The notes: a model not told the origin generated them from the sequence alone. DNA of 64,000 nt from Silvimonas amylolytica (GCF_014645555.1 NZ_BMLY01000006.1:186001-250000), one strand, 5' to 3'. Counted from the first letter of the stretch, positions 55,343 through 64,000 are shown. A program made the numbers and translations.

Positions 55343-56539
55343 ATGCGTATCGGAACACCGCTTTCTACCTCTGCCACCCGTGTCATGCTGCTTGGCTGCG
55401 GCGAACTGGGCAAAGAAGTCATCATTGCCCTGCAACGCCTCGGGGTTGAAGTCATTGGTGTCGACCGTTACCCGGACGCACCGGGCATGCAGGTTGCGCA
55501 TCGTAGCCACGTCATTAACATGGCTGACCCGAAGGCGCTGCGTGCGCTGGTCGAGCAAGAGCGCCCGCACCTGATCGTGCCGGAGATCGAAGCCATTGCG
55601 ACGGAAGAGCTGCTGCGCATTGAAGCCGATGGTCTGGCCGAAGTGATCCCGACCGCGCGTGCGACCAATCTGACCATGAACCGCGAAGGCATTCGTCGCC
55701 TGGCTGCGGAAGAACTGGGCCTGCCGACCTCTCCATATCGTTTTGCATCTTCGCTCGAAGAAATGCAGGCCGCGATTGCCGAGATCGGTTATCCGTGCCT
55801 GGTCAAGCCGGTGATGTCGTCCTCTGGCAAGGGTCAATCTTTCCTGCGTTCCGAAGCAGACGTCGTGCCAGCCTGGGAATACGCCGCCAGCGGCAGCCGT
55901 GTGAATCAAGGCAAAGTCATCGTCGAAGGCTTTATTGATTTTGAGTACGAAATCACCCAACTGACCGTCCGCGCTGTGGGTCAATCCGGCGAAGTGGAAA
56001 CTTTCTTCTGCGATCCGATCGGTCACGTGCAAGTGAAGGGCGACTATGTGGAAAGCTGGCAACCGCAACGCATGAGCCCGCTGGCGCTGGAGCGTTCGCG
56101 AGACATCGCCAAAAAGATCACCAGCAACCTGGGTGGTCGTGGTTTGTTCGGCGTCGAGTTGTTTGTGAAGGGTGATGAAGTCTGGTTCTCTGAAGTGAGC
56201 CCACGCCCCCACGATACCGGCCTTGTGACACTGACCAGCCAACGCTTCTCAGAGTTTGAACTGCACGCCCGCGCCATCCTGAAGCTGCCGGTCGATGTAT
56301 CCCTGCGTGAGCCGGGTGCCAGCGCCGTGGTGTATGGCGGCATGGAAGAAAAGGGCATTGCCTTTGAAGGCGTTGAAAAGGCGCTGGCCGTGCCTCGTGC
56401 GGATGTTCGCCTCTTCGGCAAGCCAGAAGCATTTGAGCGCCGCCGCATGGGTGTGGCTGTCGCCGCAGGTGACGACACTGATCAAGCCCGCGAACGTGCC
56501 AAGCTGGCCGCCAGCCTCGTCAAACCGGTCAAAGGTTGA
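55343..56539 (+). CDS. purT: Formate-dependent phosphoribosylglycinamide formyltransferase
   Basis: A 398-residue ATP-grasp enzyme that makes formyl-GAR from GAR, formate and ATP, an alternative to the folate-dependent PurN. The N-terminal domain shows [19 protein letters not shown] and [14 protein letters not shown]; the ATP-grasp core has [12 protein letters not shown] and the metal/ATP residues in [18 protein letters not shown] seven bases upstream fixes the ATG at 55343. Formate could come from PurU, encoded at 57635. A truncated haemoglobin gene follows with only two bases between stop and start. Confidence 0.97.
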   Translation: MRIGTPLSTSATRVMLLGCGELGKEVIIALQRLGVEVIGVDRYPDAPGMQVAHRSHVINMADPKALRALVEQERPHLIVPEIEAIATEELLRIEADGLAEVIPTARATNLTMNREGIRRLAAEELGLPTSPYRFASSLEEMQAAIAEIGYPCLVKPVMSSSGKGQSFLRSEADVVPAWEYAASGSRVNQGKVIVEGFIDFEYEITQLTVRAVGQSGEVETFFCDPIGHVQVKGDYVESWQPQRMSPLALERSRDIAKKITSNLGGRGLFGVELFVKGDEVWFSEVSPRPHDTGLVTLTSQRFSEFELHARAILKLPVDVSLREPGASAVVYGGMEEKGIAFEGVEKALAVPRADVRLFGKPEAFERRRMGVAVAAGDDTDQARERAKLAASLVKPVKG

Positions 56540-56541
56540 GT

Positions 56542-56931
56542 GTGGAAGACGTCAAGCAACTCACCCCGTACGAGATGCTGGGCGGCGAAACGCCGTTGCG
56601 GCATTTGGTAGACCGTTTTTACGACATTATGGATACCGATCCGCGTGTGGTGCCATTACGGAAAATGCACGGACCGGATCTGACCCCTATCAGACAGAAA
56701 CTGTTTGAGTTTCTGTCGGGCTGGCTGGGTGGGCCGTCGCTCTTTATCGAGAAGTACGGTCATCCGATGTTGCGTGCGCGGCATATGCCGTTTGCGGTGG
56801 ATGAGGATGCTCGCGATCAGTGGTTGCTGTGCATGTATACGGCGATGGATGAGTTGTCGATGGAGCAGGCATTGCGGGATCACCTGGAAGATGCGTTTTT
56901 TCGCACAGCGGATTTTATGCGCAATCGGTAA
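56542..56931 (+). CDS. Group II truncated haemoglobin
   Basis: A 129-residue 2-on-2 globin. The signature KYGHPMLRARHMPF contains the proximal haem His, and LTPYEMLGGETPLRHLVDRFYDIM forms the B and start of the E helices. Group II globins bind oxygen or nitric oxide and are linked to stress protection. The GTG at 56542 with AAAGG six bases upstream is preferred over TTG 56536, which overlaps the purT stop. It is coupled to purT, an unusual partner with no clear functional link. A strong terminator follows. Confidence 0.9.
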   Translation: MEDVKQLTPYEMLGGETPLRHLVDRFYDIMDTDPRVVPLRKMHGPDLTPIRQKLFEFLSGWLGGPSLFIEKYGHPMLRARHMPFAVDEDARDQWLLCMYTAMDELSMEQALRDHLEDAFFRTADFMRNR

Positions 56932-56948
56932 TCCAGTTGTCGCTGTAC

Positions 56949-56979
56949 AAAAAAGCCCCGAAGTGATCGGGGCTTTTTT
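56949..56979. terminator. Bidirectional terminator after the globin gene
   Basis: AAAAAAGCCCCG/CGGGGCTTTTTT with a seven-base loop, between the convergent globin and trmL genes. Confidence 0.92.
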
Positions 56980-57022
56980 GTTTTGGCAAGGCGGCGAGCA
57001 CGTGCACTGAGGTCCGAGTCAG

Positions 57023-57490
57023 TCAAACTCCACCTTCATACCCAGACTGCCGCCAGGCCTCAAATACGGTCACTGCCACGGCATTGGATAAATTCAGGCT
57101 CCGGTTCTGCGGAAACATCGGCAGGCGAATGCGGTTTTCCGGCGCGAATTTTTCCAGAATCTCAGGTGGCAAGCCGCGCGTTTCCGGGCCAAATACAAAT
57201 ACATCGCCAGGTTGATAGACCACCGTCTGAAACAGTGAGCTCCCCTTGGTCGTCATGGCAAACACACGGGCGTCAGCGGGCAGGGCAGCGATCAGTGCAT
57301 CCCAGCCTTCATGCACCTGCATTTCGGCAAATTCATGGTAGTCCAGCCCGGCGCGGCGCATGCGGGCGTCATCAAGTTCAAAGCCCATGGGCTTGACCAG
57401 GTGCAAGGTGCAGCCGGTGTTGGCGGCAAGACGAATGACATTGCCGGTGTTCGGCGGGATTTCAGGCTGGAAGAGGACGATATGAAACAT
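57023..57490 (-). CDS. trmL: tRNA (cytidine/uridine-34-2'-O)-methyltransferase TrmL
   Basis: A 155-residue SPOUT-class knotted methyltransferase that modifies the ribose of the wobble base in leucine tRNAs. It begins MFHIVLFQPEIPPNTGNVIRL and has the SAM-binding motifs VFVFGPETRGLP and IRLPMFPQNRSLNLSNAVAV. The true start is the ATG at 57490. The reading frame stays open upstream to 58498, but that part is antisense to purU and does not match the family. It is divergent from purU. Confidence 0.95.
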   Translation of the reverse strand: MFHIVLFQPEIPPNTGNVIRLAANTGCTLHLVKPMGFELDDARMRRAGLDYHEFAEMQVHEGWDALIAALPADARVFAMTTKGSSLFQTVVYQPGDVFVFGPETRGLPPEILEKFAPENRIRLPMFPQNRSLNLSNAVAVTVFEAWRQSGYEGGV

Positions 57491-57634
57491 GTTCTGCTTG
57501 TTTTGTAATGAGTGAAAACGCGGCATGTGCACAGCAAATCCGGTCAGAATGCCGGCTTCGATGATTGTGCGATGCCATGGCGTGAAGGTTGCTGCTAGAA
57601 TCACCGGCTGACAAAGTTTCAACCGGATTGCTGC

Positions 57635-58486
57635 ATGAATACCGCCACGCTGCTGATCAGTTGCCCAGACCGCAAAGGTCTGTCGGCTGCCATCGCCAAC
57701 TTTCTGTACACCTATAACGCCAACATTGTTCATTCCGATCAGCACCAGGACGTGACTGACGATTTGTTCCTGATGCGGGTGGAATGGGATCTGACGGATT
57801 TTACGCTGGATATGGCGGCTTTTGCGCCTGCTTTTCAGCCCATTGCAGATCGGTTCAATATGCAATGGAAGGTCGCGTTGACCACACGCCGTCCGCGCAT
57901 GGCGATTTTTGTCTCGAAGTATGACCACTGTCTCGTGGATTTGCTGCATCGCCATCAAAGCGGTGAGCTTGGTTGCGACATTCCGCTGGTCATCTCCAAT
58001 CACGAAGATTGCCGCGCAATTACCGAATTCTACGGTGTGCCGTACCATGTCATTCCGGTGACCAAAGACAACAAGGTCGAAGCCGAAGAAGCCCAGCGCA
58101 AACTGCTGGAAGACAACGGTGTTGATCTGATCGTGCTGGCTCGCTACATGCAGGTGTTGTCGCATGACTTCACCGCACGCTACCCGCAACGCGTGATCAA
58201 CATCCATCATAGTTTCTTGCCCGCCTTTGATGGCGCCAAGCCGTACCACCGCGCCTTTGCCCGTGGCGTGAAGCTGATCGGCGCCACTAGCCATTACGTG
58301 ACTGAAATTCTGGATGATGGCCCGATCATCGAGCAAGACGTGATCCGCATTTCGCATCGTGATGACGTGGAAGAGCTGGTTCGCAAAGGCCGTGATCTTG
58401 AAAAAGTTGTGCTGTCGCGCGCCGTCAAATGGCACCTGGAAAACCGTGTGCTGGTGTTTGCCAACAAAACCGTGATCTTCGCCTGA
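57635..58486 (+). CDS. purU: Formyltetrahydrofolate deformylase
   Basis: A 283-residue enzyme releasing formate from 10-formyl-tetrahydrofolate. It has an N-terminal ACT domain (about 5-80; TLLISCPDRKGLSAAIANFL) for regulation and a C-terminal formyltransferase-like domain (about 90-283) with INIHHSFLPAF, GATSHYV and LDDGPII holding the catalytic Asn/His/Asp set. It supplies formate to PurT, encoded about 1 kb upstream. A membrane protein gene and the gsp genes follow closely on the same strand. Confidence 0.96.
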   Translation: MNTATLLISCPDRKGLSAAIANFLYTYNANIVHSDQHQDVTDDLFLMRVEWDLTDFTLDMAAFAPAFQPIADRFNMQWKVALTTRRPRMAIFVSKYDHCLVDLLHRHQSGELGCDIPLVISNHEDCRAITEFYGVPYHVIPVTKDNKVEAEEAQRKLLEDNGVDLIVLARYMQVLSHDFTARYPQRVINIHHSFLPAFDGAKPYHRAFARGVKLIGATSHYVTEILDDGPIIEQDVIRISHRDDVEELVRKGRDLEKVVLSRAVKWHLENRVLVFANKTVIFA

Positions 58487-58498
58487 GCCTGACGCCAA

Positions 58499-59068
58499 GT
58501 GCTTGCACGTTTTCTACGGGACGCGCTCGATATTTGCCTGATGCGCGTCAAATCGCTCGAAGAATATAGCTACGCTGCCTGGTTGCCGGCAGTGTGGCTG
58601 TGTCTCATCGGCATGGCCGATGCTGCGTCGAGCACCGACCTGGACGCCAGTGCAGGCGCACGCTTGCTGTTCTTTATGGCGTTGAACTGGCTGGAAACCG
58701 TGCTGCTGGCCGTGTGGTTAATGCTTTGGTATCGCATTACCGAACGCAAGCCGCTCGAAGGGAGTTTGTTTCCACTGATGGTGCTGTGTTCTACGCCAGA
58801 ACTGGTTGCGCCAGCACTCGCGCAATTGCCTGTTGGCCTCGGCAATCTGCTGCAATTTGTATTGATGGCCTATGGCATGGCTGTTTCCGTACGCGCACTG
58901 ATGATTGCCACACGCCAGAAACTTGCCAGTGCCATCATCGCTGTTTTGTCCTTTTTGCCCGTGGCACTTTTGCTGGTGTCCGGGGCAACCGCTGTCGCTA
59001 GCCAGATGGGCTGGATTCACGACGAACCCCCAACCAGTGCACCAACCGCCGAGGAGATCGGGTTGTGA
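58499..59068 (+). CDS. Unknown polytopic membrane protein upstream of gspF
   Basis: A 189-residue protein with four to five hydrophobic segments (about 25-42, 52-75, 90-105, 112-135, 140-165) and a polar C-terminal tail ([16 protein letters not shown]). I do not recognise it with confidence; the pattern is reminiscent of Yip1-like membrane proteins, which is only an impression. The start is uncertain: GTG 58499 or ATG 58541, neither with a good ribosome site. It overlaps the GTG of gspF by four bases, so it belongs to the gsp operon and occupies the place where gspE is found in many T2SS operons. Confidence 0.75.
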   Translation: MLARFLRDALDICLMRVKSLEEYSYAAWLPAVWLCLIGMADAASSTDLDASAGARLLFFMALNWLETVLLAVWLMLWYRITERKPLEGSLFPLMVLCSTPELVAPALAQLPVGLGNLLQFVLMAYGMAVSVRALMIATRQKLASAIIAVLSFLPVALLLVSGATAVASQMGWIHDEPPTSAPTAEEIGL

Positions 59069-60267
59069 CCGCTTTTCGCTACGTAGCGACCAGTCAGGAC
59101 GGCGCCAATAAACGCGGCATGATTGAAGCCGATACCCAGCGCCATGCTCGTAGCATGCTGCGCGAGCAGGGTTTATGGGTGAGTGAACTGGGCGAAATCA
59201 GTACGGCTCGCGGTAAAGCCGGTCGCCGCAAGGGCCTGGGAGGGCAACGTCTGGCGGTATGGACTCGTCAGCTCGCCACACTGCTGGATGCCAGCCTGAC
59301 GGTTGAACAAGCGTTGGCCGTGCTGATCGAACAAAGCGAAGATGAGCATGAAAAACAATTAGCTGGTGCGCTGCGCAGCGAAATCCTGGCCGGCGCCTCG
59401 CTTTCCCAGGCGCTTTCACGGCAGGGCAAGGCTTTTCCGGAGCTTTATCGCACGATTGTTGCCGCGGGTGAGGAATCAGGCCGGGCGGCAACGGTCATGC
59501 AACGACTGGCCGATTACCTCGAAGCGCGCGCTGCGCTGGCGTCCAAAGTGGCGTTGGCATTTGTGTATCCGGCAGTGGTCATGGCCGTATCCATCATTGT
59601 GGTGGTCGGTCTGCTGACTTGGGTGGTGCCACAAATGGTGACGGTCTTTCAAAGTGCCAAAACTGAACTGCCATTTTTGACTCGCGCCATGCTGTGGGCT
59701 TCTGCGGCTGTGCGGGGCTGGGGATGGCTGATTTTGCTGGTGCTGATTGGTTTGGGCGTCGGCGGCTGGCAGGCGCTCAAGCAAGAATCAGTGCGTCGGC
59801 GTTTTGATGCGTGGCGCTTGCGTGTGCCCTTGTTTGGCCGTTTTGAGCGTGCTGGAAATACGGCACGGCTGGCCTCGACGCTGGCCATTCTGGTCGGAAG
59901 CGGGGTGCCGCTACTCAAGGCACTGCAAGCTGCAGTCGGGGTGATCAACAATCTGCCGCTCAGAGAAGCCGTGGAAGAAGCCGCCCGCCAGGTGCGCGAA
60001 GGGGTGCCGTTGTCACGTGCGCTGGCCCAAAGCAGTTTGTTTCCGCCGGTGCTGATCCATTTGATCGGCAGTGGTGAGGCCACCGGGCGCCTGGAATACA
60101 TGCTGGATAAAGCTGCTGCGCAGCAGAGTCTGGAGCTGGAAAACCGGGTCGCCACCTTTACCAGTTTGCTGGGGCCGATCATGGTGCTGGCCATGGGTAT
60201 TGTTGTGTTGTTGATTGTGCTGGCGATTTTGCTTCCTGTTTTTGAAATGAACCAATTGGTCAAATGA
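59065..60267 (+). CDS. gspF: Type II secretion inner-membrane platform protein GspF
   Basis: A 400-residue inner-membrane protein that anchors the GspE ATPase and the pseudopilus. Two homologous T2SSF domains (about 65-190 and 270-392) flank membrane helices (about 165-190, 215-235, 370-392). [20 protein letters not shown] is the typical start, and [20 protein letters not shown] and [14 protein letters not shown] are repeat signatures. It starts with GTG overlapping the upstream membrane protein gene. gspE is not adjacent. Confidence 0.95.
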   Translation: MTAFRYVATSQDGANKRGMIEADTQRHARSMLREQGLWVSELGEISTARGKAGRRKGLGGQRLAVWTRQLATLLDASLTVEQALAVLIEQSEDEHEKQLAGALRSEILAGASLSQALSRQGKAFPELYRTIVAAGEESGRAATVMQRLADYLEARAALASKVALAFVYPAVVMAVSIIVVVGLLTWVVPQMVTVFQSAKTELPFLTRAMLWASAAVRGWGWLILLVLIGLGVGGWQALKQESVRRRFDAWRLRVPLFGRFERAGNTARLASTLAILVGSGVPLLKALQAAVGVINNLPLREAVEEAARQVREGVPLSRALAQSSLFPPVLIHLIGSGEATGRLEYMLDKAAAQQSLELENRVATFTSLLGPIMVLAMGIVVLLIVLAILLPVFEMNQLVK

Positions 60268-60275
60268 GGATTTCC

Positions 60276-60728
60276 ATGTTTGCAGCAGCATCCCGGCGTG
60301 CCGCCGGCGCCGCCCAGCGCGGTTTTACCCTGATTGAAATTCTGGTGGTGATTACCATTCTGGCCATTCTGGGTGCTTTGATTGTGCCCAAAATCATGGA
60401 TCGCCCCAACGATGCGCGCGTGGTGGCTGCCAAGCAGGACATCCGTTCGGTCATTCAGGCACTCAAGCTCTACAAGCTGGATAACGGCCGTTATCCAACG
60501 ACTGAACAAGGTCTCAAAGCACTCGTTGAGAAACCCTCCGCAACCCCGGCGCCAACCAACTGGAAAACAGGTGGGTATCTGGAAAAACTGCCGAAAGATC
60601 CGTGGGGCAATGATTACGTTTACCTCAACCCGGGTTTGCACGGCGAAATCGACGTGATGAGCTATGGCGCTGATGGCCAGTCAGGCGGTGAAGGCTACGA
60701 TGCCGACATTGGCTCCTGGCAACAATAA
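60276..60728 (+). CDS. gspG: Type II secretion major pseudopilin GspG
   Basis: A 150-residue precursor of the major pseudopilin. The prepilin peptidase site is [12 protein letters not shown], with Glu at +5 of the mature chain. The C-terminal calcium-site region ([19 protein letters not shown]) is typical. AGGA five bases before the ATG at 60276 supports this start; an ATG at 60264 overlapping the gspF stop is the alternative. The leader before the cleavage site is longer than usual and basic. Confidence 0.95.
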   Translation: MFAAASRRAAGAAQRGFTLIEILVVITILAILGALIVPKIMDRPNDARVVAAKQDIRSVIQALKLYKLDNGRYPTTEQGLKALVEKPSATPAPTNWKTGGYLEKLPKDPWGNDYVYLNPGLHGEIDVMSYGADGQSGGEGYDADIGSWQQ

Positions 60729-60752
60729 CTGACAGCTGCTGCGGTTTCCTGA

Positions 60753-61247
60753 ATGTCTGCTCCCCGGCGTCTTACGCGCGGCTTCACGCTGATCGAAATT
60801 CTGGTCACGCTGGCGCTGATTGGCATCATTCTTGGCCTGGCGGTGATCAAGCTGGGCCAGTCTGATGGCCAGATTGCCGAACGTGAGGCTAACCGGCTTG
60901 CCGCCGTGCTGGAGGATGCGCGCGACGAAGCCATTGCCGGTGGCCGTACAGTCGGCTGGTCGACCGATGGGCATGGCTACCAGTTCTGGGTCCAGGACGA
61001 TCAGAACAACTGGCAGGCTATTCCCAATCATGAGGTGCTCAAGCCTTATGAGCTGCCAGGTGATTTGCGCATTACGCGGCAGACCGCCAACTTGCGAGAG
61101 TTGCGTCTGGGCGAGCGCATCGTGTTTGAGGCCTCGGGCGTCAATCAGCCGTTCACCGTTGAACTGGAAGTGGGTAGCAACCAATGGTTGCTGGAAGGCG
61201 ATGTCATGGGGCGGGTAAATGCGCACAAGGTCGAGCCGAATGCTTGA
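60753..61247 (+). CDS. gspH: Type II secretion minor pseudopilin GspH
   Basis: A 164-residue minor pseudopilin with the cleavage motif [22 protein letters not shown] and a conserved Glu at +5. The globular part (about 40-160) is the GspH-type beta fold, with features such as GRTVGWSTDGHGYQFWVQ. It follows gspG by 24 bases and overlaps gspI by eight bases. In the pseudopilus the minor subunits H, I, J and K form the tip. Confidence 0.92.
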   Translation: MSAPRRLTRGFTLIEILVTLALIGIILGLAVIKLGQSDGQIAEREANRLAAVLEDARDEAIAGGRTVGWSTDGHGYQFWVQDDQNNWQAIPNHEVLKPYELPGDLRITRQTANLRELRLGERIVFEASGVNQPFTVELEVGSNQWLLEGDVMGRVNAHKVEPNA

Positions 61248-61611
61248 GCGCCAGCGCGGCTTTACGCTGATTGAAGTGATGGTTGCGCTGGCGGTTGTCG
61301 CCATCGCTCTTGTTGCGGCACTCAAGGCCACCAGTTTTGCTACTGATTCTGCAATGGATTTTCGTACCCGGATGCTTGCGGGCTGGGTGGCAGAAAACCG
61401 GCTGGCCGAGCTCACGGCGCGTCGTGACTTCCCGGAGACCGGGCAATCAAGCGGTGCGGAAGACCAGGCGGGCGAGACATTTACCTGGCGTATCAACGTT
61501 GGCCCATCCCCCAACCGTTCTTTCCGGCGGCTGGAAATCACGGTCTATGAACAGAATGATCCGCAGCATGCCGCTGCGACGCTGGTGAGCTACCTTGCGC
61601 GCGTTCAATAA
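61240..61611 (+). CDS. gspI: Type II secretion minor pseudopilin GspI
   Basis: A 123-residue minor pseudopilin. It starts [24 protein letters not shown], so the leader before the prepilin cleavage site is only seven residues, and Glu +5 is present. The WVAENRLAELTAR helix and the TWRINVGPSPNRSFRRLEITVY strand pair are typical for GspI. The ATG at 61240 overlaps the end of gspH; its own end overlaps gspJ. It normally nucleates the tip complex with GspJ and GspK. Confidence 0.93.
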   Translation: MLERQRGFTLIEVMVALAVVAIALVAALKATSFATDSAMDFRTRMLAGWVAENRLAELTARRDFPETGQSSGAEDQAGETFTWRINVGPSPNRSFRRLEITVYEQNDPQHAAATLVSYLARVQ

Positions 61612-62197
61612 CCCGACCACCCAACGCCAGTCCGGTTTCACGCTGATCGAAATCCTGATCGCGCTGGCCATTTTTGCGGTGATGTCGCTGATCGCCTTTC
61701 GCGGCTTGTCGACCATGGTTGATACCAAAATCAGGCTGGATGCAGAAACCACCCACTGGCGTGATATGACGCTGGTGCTGGGCCGCTTTGATGATGATGT
61801 AACTCAGGTGTTGAGCCGCAGTTGGCGCGATAGTGGTGGTGTGACTCAGCCGCCCGTAGAGGGAAACGCCCAGCCAGATAATCCGGACTGGCCGCTTCTG
61901 CAACTGGTGCGCGCCAACCGGGATCAGGAGCCTATTCATGTAGGCTATCGGCTTAAGGATGGCCGGCTGGAAATGATGCAGTGGGATAGCCTGGATCAAG
62001 CACCAAGAACAGTGCCGCAAATTCATGTCATGTTTGATCACGTGGAGCGGTTTGAAGTCTCGTTCATGGATAGCGCCACAAACTGGCAAAGCAAATGGCC
62101 GGTGGCAGGCAGCGCTGATGTCTTGCCACGCGCGGTGCGCATTGTCATCCAACAAACCGGGCAGGGCCCGGTTACCCGGATTTTCGCCCTGCCATGA
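61595..62197 (+). CDS. gspJ: Type II secretion minor pseudopilin GspJ
   Basis: A 200-residue minor pseudopilin with cleavage site [19 protein letters not shown] and Glu +5. The globular region holds the GspJ signature (WRDMTLVLGRFDDDVTQVLSR). The best start is a TTG at 61595, within the last codons of gspI; no ATG is available close upstream of the leader. A weak GTGAG lies upstream. It overlaps gspK by four bases. Confidence 0.9.
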   Translation: MRAFNNPTTQRQSGFTLIEILIALAIFAVMSLIAFRGLSTMVDTKIRLDAETTHWRDMTLVLGRFDDDVTQVLSRSWRDSGGVTQPPVEGNAQPDNPDWPLLQLVRANRDQEPIHVGYRLKDGRLEMMQWDSLDQAPRTVPQIHVMFDHVERFEVSFMDSATNWQSKWPVAGSADVLPRAVRIVIQQTGQGPVTRIFALP

Positions 62198-63138
62198 GAC
62201 AACCCCGTGTGACTTCTGCCGCGCGCCAACGTGGCATCGCGATCCTTACTGCCGTAGGTCTGGCTGCATTGGTGGCGGCATTGGCTTCGTGGATTGCCTG
62301 GCGGCAAGGACTTTGGTTTCGTCAGTTGGAAAACCAGATGGATCAGGCCGAAGCCATGGGGGTGGTTCGTGCCTCGATCAACCTGGGGCGGCTGACGCTC
62401 AAGGATGACTACCGGCTCAATCAAGTCGACCATATGCTGGAGCCATGGAATATTCCCATTCCGTCCATTCCAGTCGAAAACGGACGTGCCGGCGGCCGCG
62501 TCGTGGAGCAGAACGGGTTTTTCAATCTGAACAACCTGGTGAGCGATACCGGGCAGGCCAATGAAGTGGAAATCACGGCTTGCAAGAAGCTGTTTGCCTC
62601 TTTGTCCGTCTCGCCAGACCTCGTTAATGCGCTGGTCGACTGGGAAGATGCAGATTCGGATACCCGCAGTCCTGGTGGCGCTGAGGACAATGAATATCTG
62701 CAAGCCACGCCGCCGTATCGTGCTGCCAATCAACGCCTGGTTGATCTTGGGTCTTTGAGTCGGGTGCGTGGTTTCACTCCCGATGTGATCAACGTATTGC
62801 GCCCGTTTGTTACCGTATTGCCGATCCAGACTGCGGTAAACGTCAATTTTGCCAGTGCGGAAGTGTTGGCTGCCGTTGTGCCTGGGCTGACGGTGACGCA
62901 GGCTCAGGGCGTCGTTGCCAAGCGGGCAGGTTCGTACTTTGCCAACACCACAGATTTCATCAATGCGTTGCCAGATGTGGCCAAACCCACCGTGGTCTCG
63001 GCGGATTTGTCTGTGCAAAGTACGTACTTTATCAATGAGATTGACGCCCATTTCGGGCGGGTGAGCTTGCGCTATGCGGCCCTGCTGGAACGCAAGTCTA
63101 CAGATATTCCGCGGATTGTCTGGTTGCGCCGGGAGTAA
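62194..63138 (+). CDS. gspK: Type II secretion minor pseudopilin GspK
   Basis: A 314-residue large minor pseudopilin at the pseudopilus tip. The N-terminus RQRG-IAILTAVGLAALVAALA has a prepilin-like site but no Glu +5, as known for GspK. The large insert domain (about 60-230) and the segment NLNNLVSDTGQ and DWEDADSDTRSPGGAED fit the family, including likely calcium-binding acidic loops. It overlaps gspJ by four bases. gspL and gspM do not follow; a kinase gene converges instead. Confidence 0.92.
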   Translation: MRQPRVTSAARQRGIAILTAVGLAALVAALASWIAWRQGLWFRQLENQMDQAEAMGVVRASINLGRLTLKDDYRLNQVDHMLEPWNIPIPSIPVENGRAGGRVVEQNGFFNLNNLVSDTGQANEVEITACKKLFASLSVSPDLVNALVDWEDADSDTRSPGGAEDNEYLQATPPYRAANQRLVDLGSLSRVRGFTPDVINVLRPFVTVLPIQTAVNVNFASAEVLAAVVPGLTVTQAQGVVAKRAGSYFANTTDFINALPDVAKPTVVSADLSVQSTYFINEIDAHFGRVSLRYAALLERKSTDIPRIVWLRRE

Positions 63139-63167
63139 AACCTGCAGGGCTAAAGGCTCTTTGCAGG

Positions 63168-64000
63168 TCAGGCAGAGAGGCGTCGCTGTTCTTTGGGTAA
63201 TTCCACATGAACGATCAGGCCGTGGGGCTTGGCATCGAGCAGGCTGACCGAACCACCATGGCGTTCAGCAATTTCCTTGACGATAGCCATACCAAGGCCG
63301 CAGCCATTGCCGGTTTGCTCCCGCCGGTAAAAGCGCTCAAACACGCGTGGTTTGTCATCATCGGGAATACCTGAACCGCTGTCTTCTACTTCCACGACGT
63401 AGCGAGTGTCATCTTCAGTCAGGCGCACGGTGATATTGCCTCCGCGCGGGATGTACTTGATGGCGTTCTCGACCAGATTGACAAAAAGCTCGCGCAGAAG
63501 CGCGGAGTTGCCTTCGATGACCGCTTCGTTGAGCGCGGTGTCGCAGCCCAGATCCATCCCTGCGGCCAGAGCCCTGGGAACAGATTCGGCAGTCAGATCG
63601 CGGATCAATCGTGCCAGATCAACCTTTACGCGCGGCATGCCACTTTGCGTGCCGGGTTCTGACCGCGCCAGCGTTAAGAGCTGATTGACGAGGTGAATGC
63701 TGCGGGTGGCGCTGGTGTGCACCATGTGCAGCCGGGCGCGTAACTGTTCTGGTTCGGTTTCACGCATGGCCAGTTCAGTCTGGGACTTAAGGCCCGCCAA
63801 CGGCGTGCGTAACTGGTGGGCTGCATCCGCAATAAAACGGCGTTGGCGGGCGACGCTTTCATGAGTGGTCGATAAAAGCTGCGTCAAGGCCTTGGCCAGT
63901 GCATGCAGTTCTTGCGGTGCGTGACTGAGTTCGAACGGCGCCTGATCCTGAGGTGAGCGCTTTTCTACAAGGCGCTGCAAACCATTGAGTGGACGCAGGC
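63168..64000 (-). CDS. Sensor histidine kinase, C-terminal part (runs off the window)
   Basis: The visible 277 codons are the C-terminal part of a two-component kinase of the TctE/QseC type; the reading frame continues past the right edge. From the edge inward come the end of a HAMP-like segment (RPLNGLQRLVEKR), the HisKA helix with the phospho-His in DAAHQLRTPLAGLK, and the ATPase domain with N box ENAIKYIP, G1 DSGSGIP and G2 GCGLGMAIVKEI. The sensor domain and membrane helices lie outside the window. A response regulator gene is usually upstream in such operons. It converges with gspK. Confidence 0.92.
   Translation of the reverse strand, partial: LRPLNGLQRLVEKRSPQDQAPFELSHAPQELHALAKALTQLLSTTHESVARQRRFIADAAHQLRTPLAGLKSQTELAMRETEPEQLRARLHMVHTSATRSIHLVNQLLTLARSEPGTQSGMPRVKVDLARLIRDLTAESVPRALAAGMDLGCDTALNEAVIEGNSALLRELFVNLVENAIKYIPRGGNITVRLTEDDTRYVVEVEDSGSGIPDDDKPRVFERFYRREQTGNGCGLGMAIVKEIAERHGGSVSLLDAKPHGLIVHVELPKEQRRLSA

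Noticed and set aside
57491-58498. Upstream extension of the trmL frame by 336 codons
   Set aside because: It is antisense to purU and not present in the TrmL family; trmL starts at 57490 with the family-typical sequence.
63140-63168. ACCTGCA/TGCAGGT hairpin as a terminator between gspK and the kinase gene
   Set aside because: The loop is long (15 bases) and there is no T tract on either side, so I do not call it a terminator.

Overview
The window is chromosomal DNA of moderate-to-high GC from a Gram-negative bacterium, very probably a betaproteobacterium of the order Neisseriales (Chromobacteriaceae/Chitinibacteraceae type). This placement rests on gene content and order: yciB-yciI-bolA-parvulin, ndk-rlmN-pilF-rodZ-ispG-hisS-yfgM-bamB-der, hfq-hflX-hflK-hflC-DUF2065-hisZ-purA, and DUF3460 and DUF2325 proteins. 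The genus is not resolved. About 63 protein genes fill the window. One RNA gene is recognised, the 4.5S signal recognition particle RNA. I see no tRNA, rRNA, insertion sequence, prophage or CRISPR array, and nothing looks recently acquired.

Layout. 0-9.6 kb: DUF2325 protein, a GAF/PAS diguanylate cyclase, a LysR regulator divergent from a YciI protein, a CRP-like regulator, a small lipoprotein, a Tim44-domain protein, folB, plsY, smpB and a cytoplasmic asparaginase. 9.6-12.2 kb: 4.5S RNA, then yciB-yciI-bolA and a periplasmic parvulin. 12.2-17.5 kb: an electron-transfer block (etfBA, fpr, a divergent LysR regulator, ETF-quinone oxidoreductase). 17.7-22.7 kb: a membrane GGDEF/EAL protein and a chemoreceptor whose C-terminus is a complete sugar-binding-protein domain. 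22.7-28.7 kb: guaB, a patatin, dsbB overlapping oxyR, and a rubredoxin-reductase-like flavoprotein. 28.8-45.7 kb: a SPOR protein followed by two long housekeeping runs for nucleotides, RNA modification, envelope, ribosome assembly and membrane proteolysis. 45.7-52.6 kb: a giant hybrid histidine kinase divergent from a REC-PAS-GGDEF-EAL response regulator. 52.7-54 kb: iron storage, with bfd under a Fur-box-like site and two bacterioferritin genes. 54-58.5 kb: an inositol-monophosphatase-family phosphatase, DUF3460, purT, a truncated haemoglobin, trmL and purU. 58.5-63.1 kb: a partial type II secretion operon, gspFGHIJK. At the right edge is the 3' part of a sensor kinase gene on the minus strand.

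Themes. Purine supply recurs (guaB, purA, purT, purU). Signalling is dense, with three c-di-GMP enzymes of different architecture, a four-step phosphorelay kinase and a chemoreceptor. Redox and iron genes recur as well (OxyR with the Cys199/Cys208 pair, DsbB, ETF chain, Fpr, bacterioferritins, globin).

The most unusual item is the chemoreceptor at 20317-22644. It carries a solute-binding domain at the end of its cytoplasmic signalling arm, with no export signal of its own. Next come the two bacterioferritin subunits, which split haem-ligand and ferroxidase residues between them. Many long antisense reading frames exist, but they are shadows of well-recognised genes.
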